A DNA stretch of 64,000 bases from Arachnopeziza araneosa (taxonomy: Eukaryota; Ascomycota; Leotiomycetes; Helotiales; Arachnopezizaceae): contig QYAI01000005.1 in assembly GCA_003988855.1 (NCBI GenBank), positions 62,001-126,000 of the forward strand, in the 5' to 3' direction. The position numbers were made by a program, and so were the translations under genes. The stretch's first letter is position 1; each line of letters starts with the position of its first letter. Below are positions 32,787-43,658 of the stretch, piece after piece. A model generated the notes under the pieces. That model saw nothing but the letters and a program-made list of their open reading frames with translations. It was not told the origin of the DNA and ran no database searches.

Positions 32787-35089
32787 TTTTAGAATGGCCT
32801 TGTTCTTTCTCTGATGATGAAAGAGTGAGGTGAGCAGTAAGGAGATGGGGATGAAGTCGAAGTGATGAGGTCAAGAAGAGAGACAGTCGACGTGGACTGC
32901 AGCTTCGTAGCGCGAGTCTACATTTTGCTAGCAGAGGAGGTTGGGCTTAACACGGAGCTCTGATTTGGCGGTGTATGGGTGGATTTGAGACAGCCCGATA
33001 AGAGAGATCTGTGGGGCCGGAAACACGCTGCCCCTGCCGAGCTGGGAGGTGCTTAGGCGAGATGCTCCTTTACCGAATCAACACAACAATAAGAAGACGT
33101 CGCCAAGGCAAGTATCCAAGAGTCCAAGTATAATTGGAAACGCAAAATCTCGGTAGAATTCTTCTTGGCTCAAAACAGCACAAGTTTTCCGGCCAAGCGG
33201 TTACAGCATAGCTATCAAGTCACAGGTATCGATTTCGTGGAGCCACATCTCACCACTACTGCACGTCACAAGTAGCGTTACACATGAACAACATCATCCT
33301 GGCTATTACTTAGCCACAATTTCTTGGAATTGCTCCCTCAATCTTTTATTTGCTTGTCTCTACAAGATTACGTCATCCTTCATAAATGTAAATCTAGAAA
33401 TCGTGAAAAGAGAGTGGCCTGGCTCGGAAAAGCTCGTCAACGATACATGTCTTTGGTAACTTGCGTTGGATCCACAGAGTTTAAGAGCTTGTAGATCTAA
33501 CTGTTTTATTTTTCCGGAGGATGACTGTCACTTTGCAAATCATCTTCATTAACATTTTAACGTGATTAATATTCTACCCTAGTACAATTTCGATAGAACA
33601 TTGTAACTTAACAACAGAAAAGAGCAGGCTTTAAAACACAAAGTCCAACACTTTGACAATATGAAAACGTAGATCAGCACGAACCAATAGCAAACAATTA
33701 CCGCCTATGCTGCATTAGCTCCAAGATTGGATCTGGATCAGAGATCCGAGATCTGTTCCACCTGAACCGGAATTCGCTGCACAGGTATCTCTGGCAAATA
33801 ACACTTCCGGGGTATGACGAAGCTCTTATAAGTTTGTCCCATATTTGCGCCGTGCTCTCCATCGGATGGGACCTAGGATTTTCCCTTTCGATACTCCGCA
33901 TGCATCGTCCCACTATCAATTTTACATTTTCATCGTAACCGACACCCGGCGTGCGCCGTGCAGGAGAGATTGATAGCGCTCGTTGAAATGGCATATCGAC
34001 CTGAGCTTGAAATGAAACAAAGGCTGCTCGTGATTGGTACACGTTTCCCGAATCAGAGATTTTCCGTACCAGAAATAGAACAGTACTAACGAGTCTCTGG
34101 AATTATTTCGCATCTTCCAAGGAACCTCTATGGAAATACAGAACATTTCGAGTGCCTTTGACAACAAAAAAAGAAGTTGAAAACAGGAACTGAAAATCAC
34201 AACGACTGTAGCCAACAATGAATGAACACCCGGAACGGATTGAAGGTCAAGGCATGAATAAGAGGTTATGATAGGCAGACCTTGACAGACCTTGCCTGAT
34301 GGGTACAAAATTGATGATTCGAATATCGATTAGAATTATTCGAAAAGTTAAGTTTTGTTGCATTTCGCGGCCTCATCGACCTCCGTCCTCTCTGTCAGGA
34401 GAGTGAATAATTCGAGTGTCGATTATAGTTGTCTACAGATTAAATGTTTTGTTGCATGTCGCGGCCTCGTTGGTCTCCCTCGGCCTCCATCAGAATGAGT
34501 GAATGATTCGAATATCGATTAGAATTATTCGAAAAGTTAAGTTTTGTTGCATGTCGCGGCCATCTCGGTCTCGGTCCTCTCCGTCTGTCAGGAGAGCAAA
34601 TGATTTGAATGTCGAGTTGAATTCCGAGACCGAAGAGATTAATTATATCACCTCCGAAGCACATGACTATAACAAAAAGGCAAGCATAACAGGATCATCC
34701 TCTACTAGAGTATATTGATTTATGGTTCTAAAACAAATAATAAGAGATATTCTTATTCATTATTTAATACAAATATAAATGAGGATGGCACTCGCCATTT
34801 TTGACAGCCTTGCTGACCACCAACCTTAGATCTCATATCAAGTGAACGGAGAATTTATATTCGAAGCGATTGTTTTATCATGTACTCCTAATAAAGACCC
34901 AGCTCATCTACAAGCAAATAGCGCTTAATCAAAGGCACTATATCGAAATCGTGGTATACAGACCGAGGATGCGTACATACAGTACAATACAAGTTTGAAA
35001 TGCGAAGATAGAGCCAGCCCAGCCCATTCCAATCCATTTGTCATCCTGCCCATCATTTCATAACCTCCAACTCAATCCCTTTCCCAATC
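32787..35089. other. Intergenic region with tandem repeat
   Basis: No gene confidently seen. A 114-codon minus frame at 33698-34042 has no domain. The notable element is the tandem repeat at 34316-34640. The stretch 34700-35030 is A/T-rich. Confidence 0.5.
34316..34640. repeat. About 95-bp tandem repeat, four copies
   Basis: Copies begin at 34316, 34408, 34505 and 34602 (periods 92, 97, 97). Each starts with a GATTCGAATATCGATTA-like block, then in the first three GTTTTGTTGCATGTCGCGGCC and a C/T-rich CTCGGTCTC...CTCC segment. Copies 1 and 3 are nearly identical over 57 bp. Most differences between copies are C/T or G/A changes. Noncoding. Confidence 0.85.
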
Positions 35090-36658
35090 CTAGAATCTCG
35101 AATACCCTCCAGAATTCATACTTCCCCCATATCCTCTTGACGGCTGATTCGGCGACACCGGGTAACTTGGACTACGTGGAATATTGTTTGAGTTACCATA
35201 ACTCCTGTTCTGCTGTGGATCTGGTCGATAAGCGCCCGAGTATGCTTGCCCAGCCTGCTGCACCAAACCACCTTGATTCCCACCTGCCCATCTTGCACTC
35301 GGACTTCTAGGTTGTGGGCTCGCAATACCAGGACTCTGTGATCTGCTGGGGACGTTGCCTAGGTTTGGTAAAGTGGGAGTAGCATGTCTACTTGGGACCT
35401 CATTGACCATAACATTCGCTGGGGCCTTGGGTTTCTCATCGAAATCCGCAGCTCTCATACCAACTGGGACGTGGGTTCCTCCCCACCCACCAAGAGCATC
35501 TTCGCCTTGCGTTTGATAGGCTCCTTCATCCCAGCCTCCGAGTCCCTTTTCACGAAGATCCATCTGCTCGCGGTAAGCATCGTCACGTTCCTTCTCAATC
35601 TTGGCGTTGTAGGCTTCACGCTCGCGACGACCAGCTCGGCGTTGTCGTATGCAGGTGAAAAGCATAGCGGAGAAGAGGAGGGCGGCTCCACCACCTGCAC
35701 CGCAATAAATGGCGAGCTTGGTGTTGGAGGACATGTTGTTCCATTTCTGAGCAATCGAGAGAGTTGGAGTTTCTTCTTTGAGGAGAGCTTTGGCGACTGT
35801 GGAATTGCCACTGATCTAGTTAGTAAAATCACGGACGAATAGGATGTGAACTTACGCGATAGTCTTGATGCTCTGCCAGCTTCCAGTGTGATCGGAATAT
35901 TGGTATGCAGCGCCATTTCCATAGTCGTTGATCTGAGCAGACTGGACATACATAGTGTATGGACCTTGAGAATAATCTGTCAATCCACCAGCCCATTCAA
36001 TAGTGCCGTTGCTATTGCCAGAGTCTCCACCGGCCCAGATTCCAATACGAACGGTCATGGGGGTTTGTGGGTAATTGTTACCTCCATTGGCAGCCGCATA
36101 AGGTAAAGTGCGTACGAGTTGAGAATCAATGTACCATTCGATTTGATCCGAAGTCCAGTGAGTCGTATAATTGTGGAAGTTCTCGCGAACATCCGAGCTC
36201 ACGGGGTAGTAGATGGCTCGATCGAAAGATGTTTGGTTTCCTTTGCCGAAATAATTGGTTTCGGCGTGTGTACCGTTTCCACCCATGAATTCCCAATCGA
36301 CCTCATCCAAATCGTCCGACTCCAGCACAATTGACGAGATGATTCCTTGACCAGAAGCTGCCTTCATGATCACGCTAACAGATCCAAAGAAGATGTAGAA
36401 TTGGGACTCGATAGTTGGTGAATCGAGTCGCTTTGCGACGGTGAATTCGGTGCCACTGTCGCCATAAGTGAGTGTCCCAGCGGTGATATTGAAAAAATCC
36501 GTGACAGCAGAAGAGGAGTTCAGCACGAAATTATGACTGATCCCTAGCGCAGGATCATTCGGACAAGTAACGTTCATCGGGTTGCAAGCCGTCCATGTCT
36601 GGGCCAGGACTGGAGAAACAAGAGCCGCGGCCCCCAAGAAGATGGATAGGTATCGCAT
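35090..36658 (-). CDS. CRH-family (GH16) chitin-glucan transglycosylase with membrane anchor
   Basis: 507-aa cell-wall enzyme that cross-links chitin to beta-glucan. Exon 1 is 36658-35856 and exon 2 is 35810-35090; the 45-nt intron joins at TIA-GNSTVAK. Residues 1-18 are a signal peptide. The catalytic GH16 motif is DEVDWE (117-122: nucleophile Glu118, Asp120, acid/base Glu122), preceded by ESQFYIFFGSVSVIMKAA and followed by the HNYTTHWTSDQIEWYID and RIGIWAGGD segments typical of Crh/Utr2 proteins. There is no GPI tail. A transmembrane helix (about 298-320, LAIYCGAGGGAALLFSAMLFTC) is followed by an Arg-rich stop-transfer sequence and a cytosolic tail of about 185 residues rich in Pro, Ser, Gly and Gln. 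The start used is the ATG directly before the signal peptide. Confidence 0.93.
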
Positions 36659-37612
36659 GGTGAAAGTGAGTGTAGAAAGAAAGGGAGAAAGGAGTGACTT
36701 GCGCACAGAGACGCGACGATGACGATGCAATAATCAAGAAGGAAGGGAATGTGCACAAAGGCACTGCGGCGGGCGACGTCCTGAGACTTGAGGTGATGAA
36801 GATGGAGGAAACACCAGACGAAACTCCAACGGGCAGGAGATGGACATTACAGATTGTGCCTGGACGCAAGGGCTACCCGGAGCTCCGTGCACCTGCCGCT
36901 ACGCTCATTTGGGGGTAAAGGCAGGAAAAGGGGTTTCAGCCAGTTATCCAAGCGCCAACAACAGAAGCCTCCCTCGCCAAACATCTTGAAAGCAGAGCAC
37001 TTATTTGAGGCATTGTCTGACGAAACGTGACTTCTCCCTTGCTTTATTTCTATCATCATTGCAACAAAGTGATTACCCTAAACAACAAAGCCGTCGAGGA
37101 GTTCGATAAATAGTCGCTACAGTTTTTAACAATTACAGAGAAAAGTAATACACAGAAAGTTAACAAATAATTCCAACACAGAAAACAAAGAGAAATAACT
37201 ACACAGTTTTGCCAAAGCCCTGTAATGCCACAAGCTCTGAACACAGCATTGGAATAAGAGCTGTATTTAGTTTGTAAGCTAGCTCCGAAAGAAAAGAAGA
37301 ACATCCAGAAAGAGGCAAAAAGAAAGAAGTCTGTGTACAAAAAGAAGTCTTTCGCGAAAGTTCTACAGTTGAACTAGCTCTGCTCTTATCCGCAATTACT
37401 TTTGCATAAAGGAAGTTCATGGAGCTTCTGAGACCAACTAAATAACTCTGTTCTCTTAACATCTACAGACGACTTGCCTAGCTGCTTTGTGTAGTATTCA
37501 AACTTTGAAATACATTACTTAACTGCAAAGTCTTTGGAATTGCAGCTATTTAAAGTAAAGAAAGTCCCAATCTACTTCAAATAGTACTAAGAAAGGTATT
37601 ATCAAGTACTGT
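36659..37612. other. Intergenic, A/T-rich right half
   Basis: Promoter of the CRH gene plus an A/T-rich stretch (about 37050-37610) with only short frames. No gene seen. Confidence 0.55.
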
Positions 37613-38014
37613 CTAACCCTTACTATCAAGGGTTCCCTTGCACACATCGCAGAACTTGGCCTCAGGGCCCTGGTTAACGAACTTAAGGGGGGATTTGCAC
37701 CTCCCACACTTCTGGCAGAGCCGTCTCTCCCCCGGCACGCACCACCCGGTGCTCCACGAGAGGCACCCGCGACACCAGGTGGTGCCGGCGGGCCGAGCGG
37801 GGCGCTCTCGTGGCCCCTTGGGCGCGGCCTTTCCCTTCCCCCGAGGTGCCTGAGTCTCGATTAGTGACATTCTCGGAAACAACGTTCGACAATTTCGCCT
37901 ACCTCTGGTTCTACCTTCTGTCTCTTCTGAGGAGGTGCCTCGGCCTTGGTACTGGCTCCGGCACGCTTCCTCGGAAGTCCAGCATCTGCTGGGACTTCTT
38001 CTTCTTCTTGAGTA

Positions 38015-38048
<34 letters not shown>

Positions 38049-39741
38049 CAGCAGCAGCAGCAGCAGCAACCGCAGCAGCAGCAGCCGCAGCCGCAGCCGC
38101 CTTTTGCTTCTTTGTGGGGGCACGCTGCTTCTTCTTCTGTTTTCGATTAACAACATCTTCAAGATTGGAATGGTCCTACTTACTATCTTTGATTGACCAG
38201 TAGGGTCTTGACGTGGCATGGGTTCCTATTTGAATTCAGCAAGGTGTCCTATACGGATGAGCAGCCATTCCATACCCGCGAAGAAAGCCAACTGGGAGCA
38301 GAGGGTGTATCAGTCTAATATATGGTTAGAATAATTGTCCGCGCAAACAGATTTCTACCGCTTACTGATACCGGTAGACGGCTGGCCATTTGAGAGAATA
38401 TGTTCTCCTATTCTGAGTCAGCATCATTGAGCGTTTATATCAAGAACCCGTTTTGTACCTGCTCAGATGAGGGAACAGAATGAAGAGCCTTTGATTGCAA
38501 GTTATTATGCATCAATGCCCTAATTTGTGCCTGCGGAGACGAAATGTTAACATGTGGAATTGATAGAGGCATGTTGTTACGCATCATTAGCTCAAACGGT
38601 CCCTGCTGAGATGAAGTGCTAATGTGAGTAGATGATAGAGGCATGCTGTTCTGCACCAATAGCTCAAACCGTCCCTGCTGAGATGAAGTGCCAATGTGAA
38701 CACTCTGAAGAGAAGGCAGAGGCATCTTGTTCTGCTTCGATACCTTATATTTTCCCCGCTTAGATGAAGTGCTAGCACGGGATGATGATAGAGGAATCTT
38801 GATCTGCTTCGATACCTTAGATTGTCCCCGCTTAGATGAAGTGCTAGCACGGGATGACGGTAGAGGCATCTTGGTCTGCTTCAATACCTTAGATTGTTCC
38901 TGCTGAGATGCAGTGCCAGCATGGGGTGACGATAGAGGCATCTTGTTCTGTATCGATAGCTTAGATTGTTCCTGCTGAGATGCAGTGCCCGCATGGGGTG
39001 ACGATAGAGGCATCTTGTTCTGTATCGATAGCTTAGATTGTTCCTGCTGAGATGCAGTGCCAGCATGAGGAGGTGATGGGTGCATCTTGTTCTCGGTTAA
39101 TAACCATATTCGTAGGAGTAGGAAAACTATTACTGACCAGCAATCCTGAACCTTGAGTTTGAGCAGTCGACACATCAACCTATTTTTCAATCAGTAACAA
39201 GGTTGAAAGAGGTTAGGATATAGTATCTTAAGACTTACGAGTCTTCCGGATGGAATGAACTCTTGCGCAACAAAAGCGCCGCTCTGCTTCAGTTAGCTTC
39301 ATCCTCTTGCCTATGCGCTGCATATAAACAACTTACCGGGCCTACAGGGGATACTATTCGCATCCATGAAAGCACTGTTCTTCCATGATCAACACAGCGC
39401 AGTATTACTTGCCTTTCTGCATCTAAGTCTAAAAATCCATCATCTAGGCTTTCCAAATCATCCCCTGTTAGCTCGTAGAAGGAGTTGGAGTCATTGTGAG
39501 CTGGATCCTTTGCTGCGGAGCTATAGTAGCGGTCGCGATCAGAGCTATCCAAAGCATTAATAACTCCTTGGTAAAGAGTTCCTTGCCATGGCTTCGATTG
39601 AGAGCCTCCTGCTCGAGCGAGAAGAACGGACTCATATAAGTGTTCAGGTATACCGACAGGTCGATGATCCTGAGGGAAGTTGTAAACTCCAGACTGGAGC
39701 TTGATCTTACCACAGCAGAGGATGATGGAACGGTCTGCCAT
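37613..39741 (-). CDS. Unknown repeat protein; eight exons, all introns phase 0
   Basis: Model of 569 aa. Exons in reading order: 39741-39337 (135 codons), 39283-39239 (15), 39179-39138 (14), 39085-38459 (209), 38407-38366 (14), 38314-38276 (13), 38175-37903 (91), 37849-37613 (79 with stop). Every exon is a multiple of three and every intron is phase 0. Six introns are 51-59 nt with usable GT...AG ends; intron 6 is 100 nt and may hide a skipped 42-nt exon (38225-38184). Exon 1 starts MADRSIILCCGKIKLQSG and is acidic. Exon 4 is eight to nine copies of a 24-residue unit. Exon 7 has DHSNLEDVV, a Lys-rich run, poly-Ala, EEEE and an NLS-like PPQKRQKVE. Exon 8 is GC-rich, with ten Cys in CxxC pairs suggesting a zinc-binding fold. 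No signal peptide and no family recognised. The joins are inferred from frame and splice sites. Confidence 0.6.
38014..38101 (-). repeat. Poly-alanine GCT/GCG triplet repeat
   Basis: Run of alanine triplets (AGC/GCA on the plus strand) interrupted by Pro and Val codons, inside exon 7 of the eight-exon gene. In another frame it reads poly-Leu, giving a spurious open frame. Confidence 0.9.
38459..39085 (-). repeat. 72-bp coding tandem repeat in exon 4
   Basis: Eight to nine copies of a 72-bp unit (24 aa, type MPLSSPHAGTASQQEQSK, with variable ends). The 5' copies (39085 to about 38890) are nearly identical and the 3' copies progressively diverge. The gradient suggests expansion from the 5' end of the exon. 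Confidence 0.85.
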
Positions 39742-40400
39742 GTTTTGTTAATGGTATCGTAGTTGCAAATACAGAAGAAGTAAAGTGGTAATTGAGAAGT
39801 GTTGGTTTGCTCTTGGGATGGGCTTTCGTCTTGTATTTGTTGGTTGTTCGGAGAACGAAGCAAAAGAGTCAAGAGAAAAATTTCCAGGCTAGGCCGTGAT
39901 GTTTCGGGAATCTCACGGTACCGTGTCCCAATCGTGTCATAGGGAAGGCGCTGGAGAAAGTCAAGGTAAGCGCTTAAAGACTTGATCGTGATATTCCGCA
40001 ACCCTGCGGAACCGCACTGCTACTGCGTCGCAGGCTAGAGCGGCTGGAGTATCTTGCAGCTCATTATTCAATGGGATATTCTTGTTCATTTGTGTAATTC
40101 AGGGAGATAATGGGGAATATCAACGCAATTGTCAACAAAGAAGTGGACATTTTACCACTCCTGGAGAGTCAGCGGTATCATTAGACAAGCAACCAGATAT
40201 TAAGTGAAGGAGCATGAGCATGAAGGTCTTTGAAGAGAGGCTAGACGCTTCTATCCTTCTGCCAATGTGCCATTCCTTTGTCTGAGAGATTATCCCCAAT
40301 TATAACTGATCAATATGCAGTACAGGAACATGAGAACCTAAAACAAGACGATTATAAAGCATATAATATCTCCCGTCTTCACACAAATTTATAGCAGCAC
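39742..40400. other. Intergenic between two minus-strand genes
   Basis: 3' flank of the large membrane-protein gene and promoter of the eight-exon gene. No gene seen; the 39468-40001 minus frame is a shadow overlapping exon 1. Confidence 0.55.
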
Positions 40401-43400
40401 TTACTGCCTGATTGACTCCCCATCAACCTTTCTGTTCCTCTTCTCCATTATTATCCTTTCAGAAATACCCAGCAACTCTTTCCCCTTTCCGTCTCCCTTT
40501 TTTTCAAGCTCTGCCCTTAGCTTTCTATCCTCATTCCTTATTTGCAACAATCTCTCCCTGTCAGGACTACCTCTTAGGAACCCTGCTTCGTCATACAATC
40601 CTGGGCTATCCGGACTTATATCATCTTTCCCTTTCTTTATTAAGCGCAATCCAGCCACTCCTACAGTATTTACGAGAGTAAGAGGACTCGGATGTTCCAT
40701 CTTAGACTCTCGACGGGTCACATGCGATGCTGGACTAGGTGTAAGCGCAGAAAAACGTTTTGGATTCTTGGGCGGGATGACATAAACTGGTGATTGGGTT
40801 TGCTGCTGATTGTCTTTAGGCTCCGTTTTCGGAGGACTAGTTTTATTTGGTGATTGAATGTTCAGTGTAGGTGAAGTTTGAGGCGTAGGAGGCTTGAGCT
40901 GGAATTGAGGTTTATGTGGTGAGCTTTCAGGGGTAGCTTGAATACTGCCTTCTCGATTGAGAGTTGGAAATTTTAAATATAAGCTATTCTGATTTGCTCT
41001 CATACCAGTGCTTGAGCTCGTTAATGGGGAGCTCACTTCCTTCACTGGCGTAAGCATGTCTTTACTCGCGAAAAAAGCTTCTAGTTCCTCGTCCTCACTA
41101 TCGTCATCAAGGCGTTCAAAGTCACTTCGCTGGCTCTTCCGTTTATCTTTGCTGATTCTATGAGAGTCGCGAGAATTCTTGGTCTTGGGTTGAGGTAGAA
41201 GGGCCTCTTTACTGCCTAAAGCCAGGTAGTTTTTGGTGCCACGAATCCGCTTATAAACTCCCCTTTCGCTGGTACTATTTAAGCTACAGAAGGTTGAGGA
41301 AAAGTTTGGTGATGAGATAGGACTCAAAAGAGGACTATGGTTTGAGATCTCGGAGTTCATCCGTCGGAGCATCGAAATAGTGGAAGGCATTGTTGAAACA
41401 CTTGACCTTAACGATCGTGACGACTTCTTAGGCTCTGCTCGTGGTCCAGTGAGATGGGTTGGGATAGGCATTGTAAGAACCGGTATTGCGGGACTAGACC
41501 GTAAAGGAGTCATTGTTGCTGTTATGGTCGGGAGAGGTCGTGAAGAAGGTGGTGTAGTGGAAATTTCTGGAGGAGGGAAAGAGAATAATTGGTCTTGAGC
41601 AATCAGGAGACGTTCTTGAAGCTCACGTTGCAATTGATAAGTTGGATAAGCCTTTAGTTCAGAGGAGTAATTTCTTTCGCATTGAATTTCATCAAACTTG
41701 CTTGTTGCAAAGAATTCGTCTTCAGAGCCACCTAATGACTCGTAATAATTACAAACTGATAATGTAGGGGAAAGATTCCCTTTGGATTGTCGAAGGACAA
41801 TAGCGGAATCGGTTTCCGACTCAGGCCGCAGATGCGGAATACGGAGAATAGGATTGAAAACAGCTGAAGATGGAGGCCGGATCTCACTTCCTGTGCTGAG
41901 TCTCTTACTAGGGCTAGAATTTGGCTCTGAGACTTTTGGAGGCGGATTGGAAGGAAGAGAAAATCTCAGTGGTGATTCATCTTCTGGCTCTTCAGGTACG
42001 ACATCGACAACACTAGATGGGCGAGATATATTTGAAATCCGCATAACATTTGATCGCTTGTGGCCTTTGCGTTTTGCTCCAGTGTGCTTTGGGCTGGTTT
42101 GTGTTGCTCGGGTTTTCATTGCCTCTTGTGGTGACCACTGGAATGGATTTTCTTTCATACGCCCAGTAAATTCCTGGCCTATCGCCTCCTTGGGCGGAGT
42201 TCTCACGTTATGAGAGACCTCTCGGAGAGGCGAAGAGAAATTTGAGGACTGCTCAGACGTCGGTTCATCTCCAAAAGTAGCTTTACGAAAATGCATCGGA
42301 CCTGACCCTGGAATCAAGGATTTTGGAATATTAGATTTTGAGAATCTAACGCTTGAATAGAAAGGATCCCCAGTAAGAGTTGTGTGTCCCGGTGCAGACA
42401 ACCTCTTTTTCTCTTCTTGCCGTCCAGTAGCTAAGACCGGTGCTCGACTACCTTTGAGTATCTTGACGGCTAGTTCCTTTGCCTCTCCAGAGGATATTCT
42501 CATCCGATGTCTTTTCTCTTCCAGTGGTGATCTATGCTTACTCGGCGAAGAAAGCAGCGCTGGTATCACCAAATCTGGTGTGTCAATGTTGCAAAGGCTA
42601 TCAGGGGACTCTTGCTCTGACATTGGTGATGCTTTCCGACTCAATGGTTGAGACGTCCACGGACTTGCGCTGCTGGGGCTCGGGCTTCGATTACGAAGGG
42701 AGGAGTGAAGTGAGTTCTTTAGATACTCTGAATACTCCTCGTCGATGAGAGCTTCACGACTCTCGGCTGCAGCCCATATTGGAGGATCTGGGGCCTTTTC
42801 GGTCGGACGTGGAGTGCGTCCTAGGGTACTGAGTGTGCGTGTTACGGAGTTCCTATGAGCCGCTTTTAATCGCTGTGAAGTCGAACGAAGAATCGTAGAT
42901 AAATGTGTTTCTGAAGTGGATCTTCGATGTTTTGGCCTCTGAATTGTGCTGTGTCGACGTTTAGCAGCAATTGGTGGATACTGATGGTCAAATTTAGGGG
43001 ATGTCGATCCTAGAAGTGGTGCAGATTTGGCAGACCTTGTTGACTTGACAGACTTTGTGGGTGAGCCGGGATCTGGCTCAGAACGTTGAGATATACTCGG
43101 TTTCTTCGTCCATAAAGAACCCGATCTTCTGGGCCTTTTTGGATCATCGACAATGTAACCGGGTGGTGCAACTTGACTAGGTGTGATAGTATGGTTTGGC
43201 ATCAAGGATAGAGGAATATTGGCTACCAAAGGCCATGAGTCTCTCATGCCAGATCCTCGAAAGAAACCCTTGTGAGGTAAATCCCGTCTTGGTTTGGTTG
43301 CCGGCGGATTAAAGTATGGGTCGTGCGCAATCCATTCTTGGTTATCGAAGCCCTCTAGAGGTATAAATGGAGTTGACGATGCTCTCCTTCTCTGAGTAAC

Positions 43401-43658
43401 CTCTGGTGGGCGAATAGAGCCCAGGGCCTCCTTGATATCCATTATATCTCCATTCCCATTCTCGTCTGCTTCCGATGCCTGGTTTCTCCGCCCGTGTCTT
43501 CTTCTCGCACAAAAGCAAGCGATTGCTCCCAAGGCCAAGGCCAGTACAAATGCGCCTGCAACTGCAATACCAATTATTTCTCCTACGGATATTTTCATCG
43601 GAGTAGTGAGTGCTCGACCTCTCAGGATTCCCAGCATACTGTTCTGCCAATAATCCAT
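40401..43658 (-). CDS. Large single-pass membrane protein, mostly disordered
   Basis: Intronless 1085-aa protein. The start is taken at ATG 43658; the open frame extends upstream only through a TTG. After a short N-terminus (MDYWQNSMLGILRG) there is one transmembrane helix (about 27-50, EIIGIAVAGAFVLALALGAIACFC) and a basic stop-transfer CARRRHGRR. The remaining 1,030 residues are Ser/Pro/Arg-rich with many SP, TP and RRxS sites, predicted cytosolic and phosphorylated, and end in a Lys/Glu-rich helix (about 1030-1080). Conserved-looking short blocks include EWIAHDPYFNPP and KGFFRGSGMRDSWPL. No catalytic domain recognised. The layout (tiny outside part, one helix, long disordered tail) recalls fungal membrane adaptors, but no specific function is claimed. 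Confidence 0.8.
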   Translation of the reverse strand: MDYWQNSMLGILRGRALTTPMKISVGEIIGIAVAGAFVLALALGAIACFCARRRHGRRNQASEADENGNGDIMDIKEALGSIRPPEVTQRRRASSTPFIPLEGFDNQEWIAHDPYFNPPATKPRRDLPHKGFFRGSGMRDSWPLVANIPLSLMPNHTITPSQVAPPGYIVDDPKRPRRSGSLWTKKPSISQRSEPDPGSPTKSVKSTRSAKSAPLLGSTSPKFDHQYPPIAAKRRHSTIQRPKHRRSTSETHLSTILRSTSQRLKAAHRNSVTRTLSTLGRTPRPTEKAPDPPIWAAAESREALIDEEYSEYLKNSLHSSLRNRSPSPSSASPWTSQPLSRKASPMSEQESPDSLCNIDTPDLVIPALLSSPSKHRSPLEEKRHRMRISSGEAKELAVKILKGSRAPVLATGRQEEKKRLSAPGHTTLTGDPFYSSVRFSKSNIPKSLIPGSGPMHFRKATFGDEPTSEQSSNFSSPLREVSHNVRTPPKEAIGQEFTGRMKENPFQWSPQEAMKTRATQTSPKHTGAKRKGHKRSNVMRISNISRPSSVVDVVPEEPEDESPLRFSLPSNPPPKVSEPNSSPSKRLSTGSEIRPPSSAVFNPILRIPHLRPESETDSAIVLRQSKGNLSPTLSVCNYYESLGGSEDEFFATSKFDEIQCERNYSSELKAYPTYQLQRELQERLLIAQDQLFSFPPPEISTTPPSSRPLPTITATMTPLRSSPAIPVLTMPIPTHLTGPRAEPKKSSRSLRSSVSTMPSTISMLRRMNSEISNHSPLLSPISSPNFSSTFCSLNSTSERGVYKRIRGTKNYLALGSKEALLPQPKTKNSRDSHRISKDKRKSQRSDFERLDDDSEDEELEAFFASKDMLTPVKEVSSPLTSSSTGMRANQNSLYLKFPTLNREGSIQATPESSPHKPQFQLKPPTPQTSPTLNIQSPNKTSPPKTEPKDNQQQTQSPVYVIPPKNPKRFSALTPSPASHVTRRESKMEHPSPLTLVNTVGVAGLRLIKKGKDDISPDSPGLYDEAGFLRGSPDRERLLQIRNEDRKLRAELEKKGDGKGKELLGISERIIMEKRNRKVDGESIRQ

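Noticed and set aside
34316..34640. CRISPR-like array
   Set aside because: The spacers are not unique and the organism is eukaryotic; it is a simple tandem repeat.
37911..38219. 102-aa minus frame with a poly-Leu run
   Set aside because: Poly-Leu is the wrong frame of a GCT repeat; the alanine frame joins both neighbouring exons.
39468..40001. 177-codon minus frame
   Set aside because: Shadow overlapping exon 1 of the eight-exon gene, which has the better start and joins.
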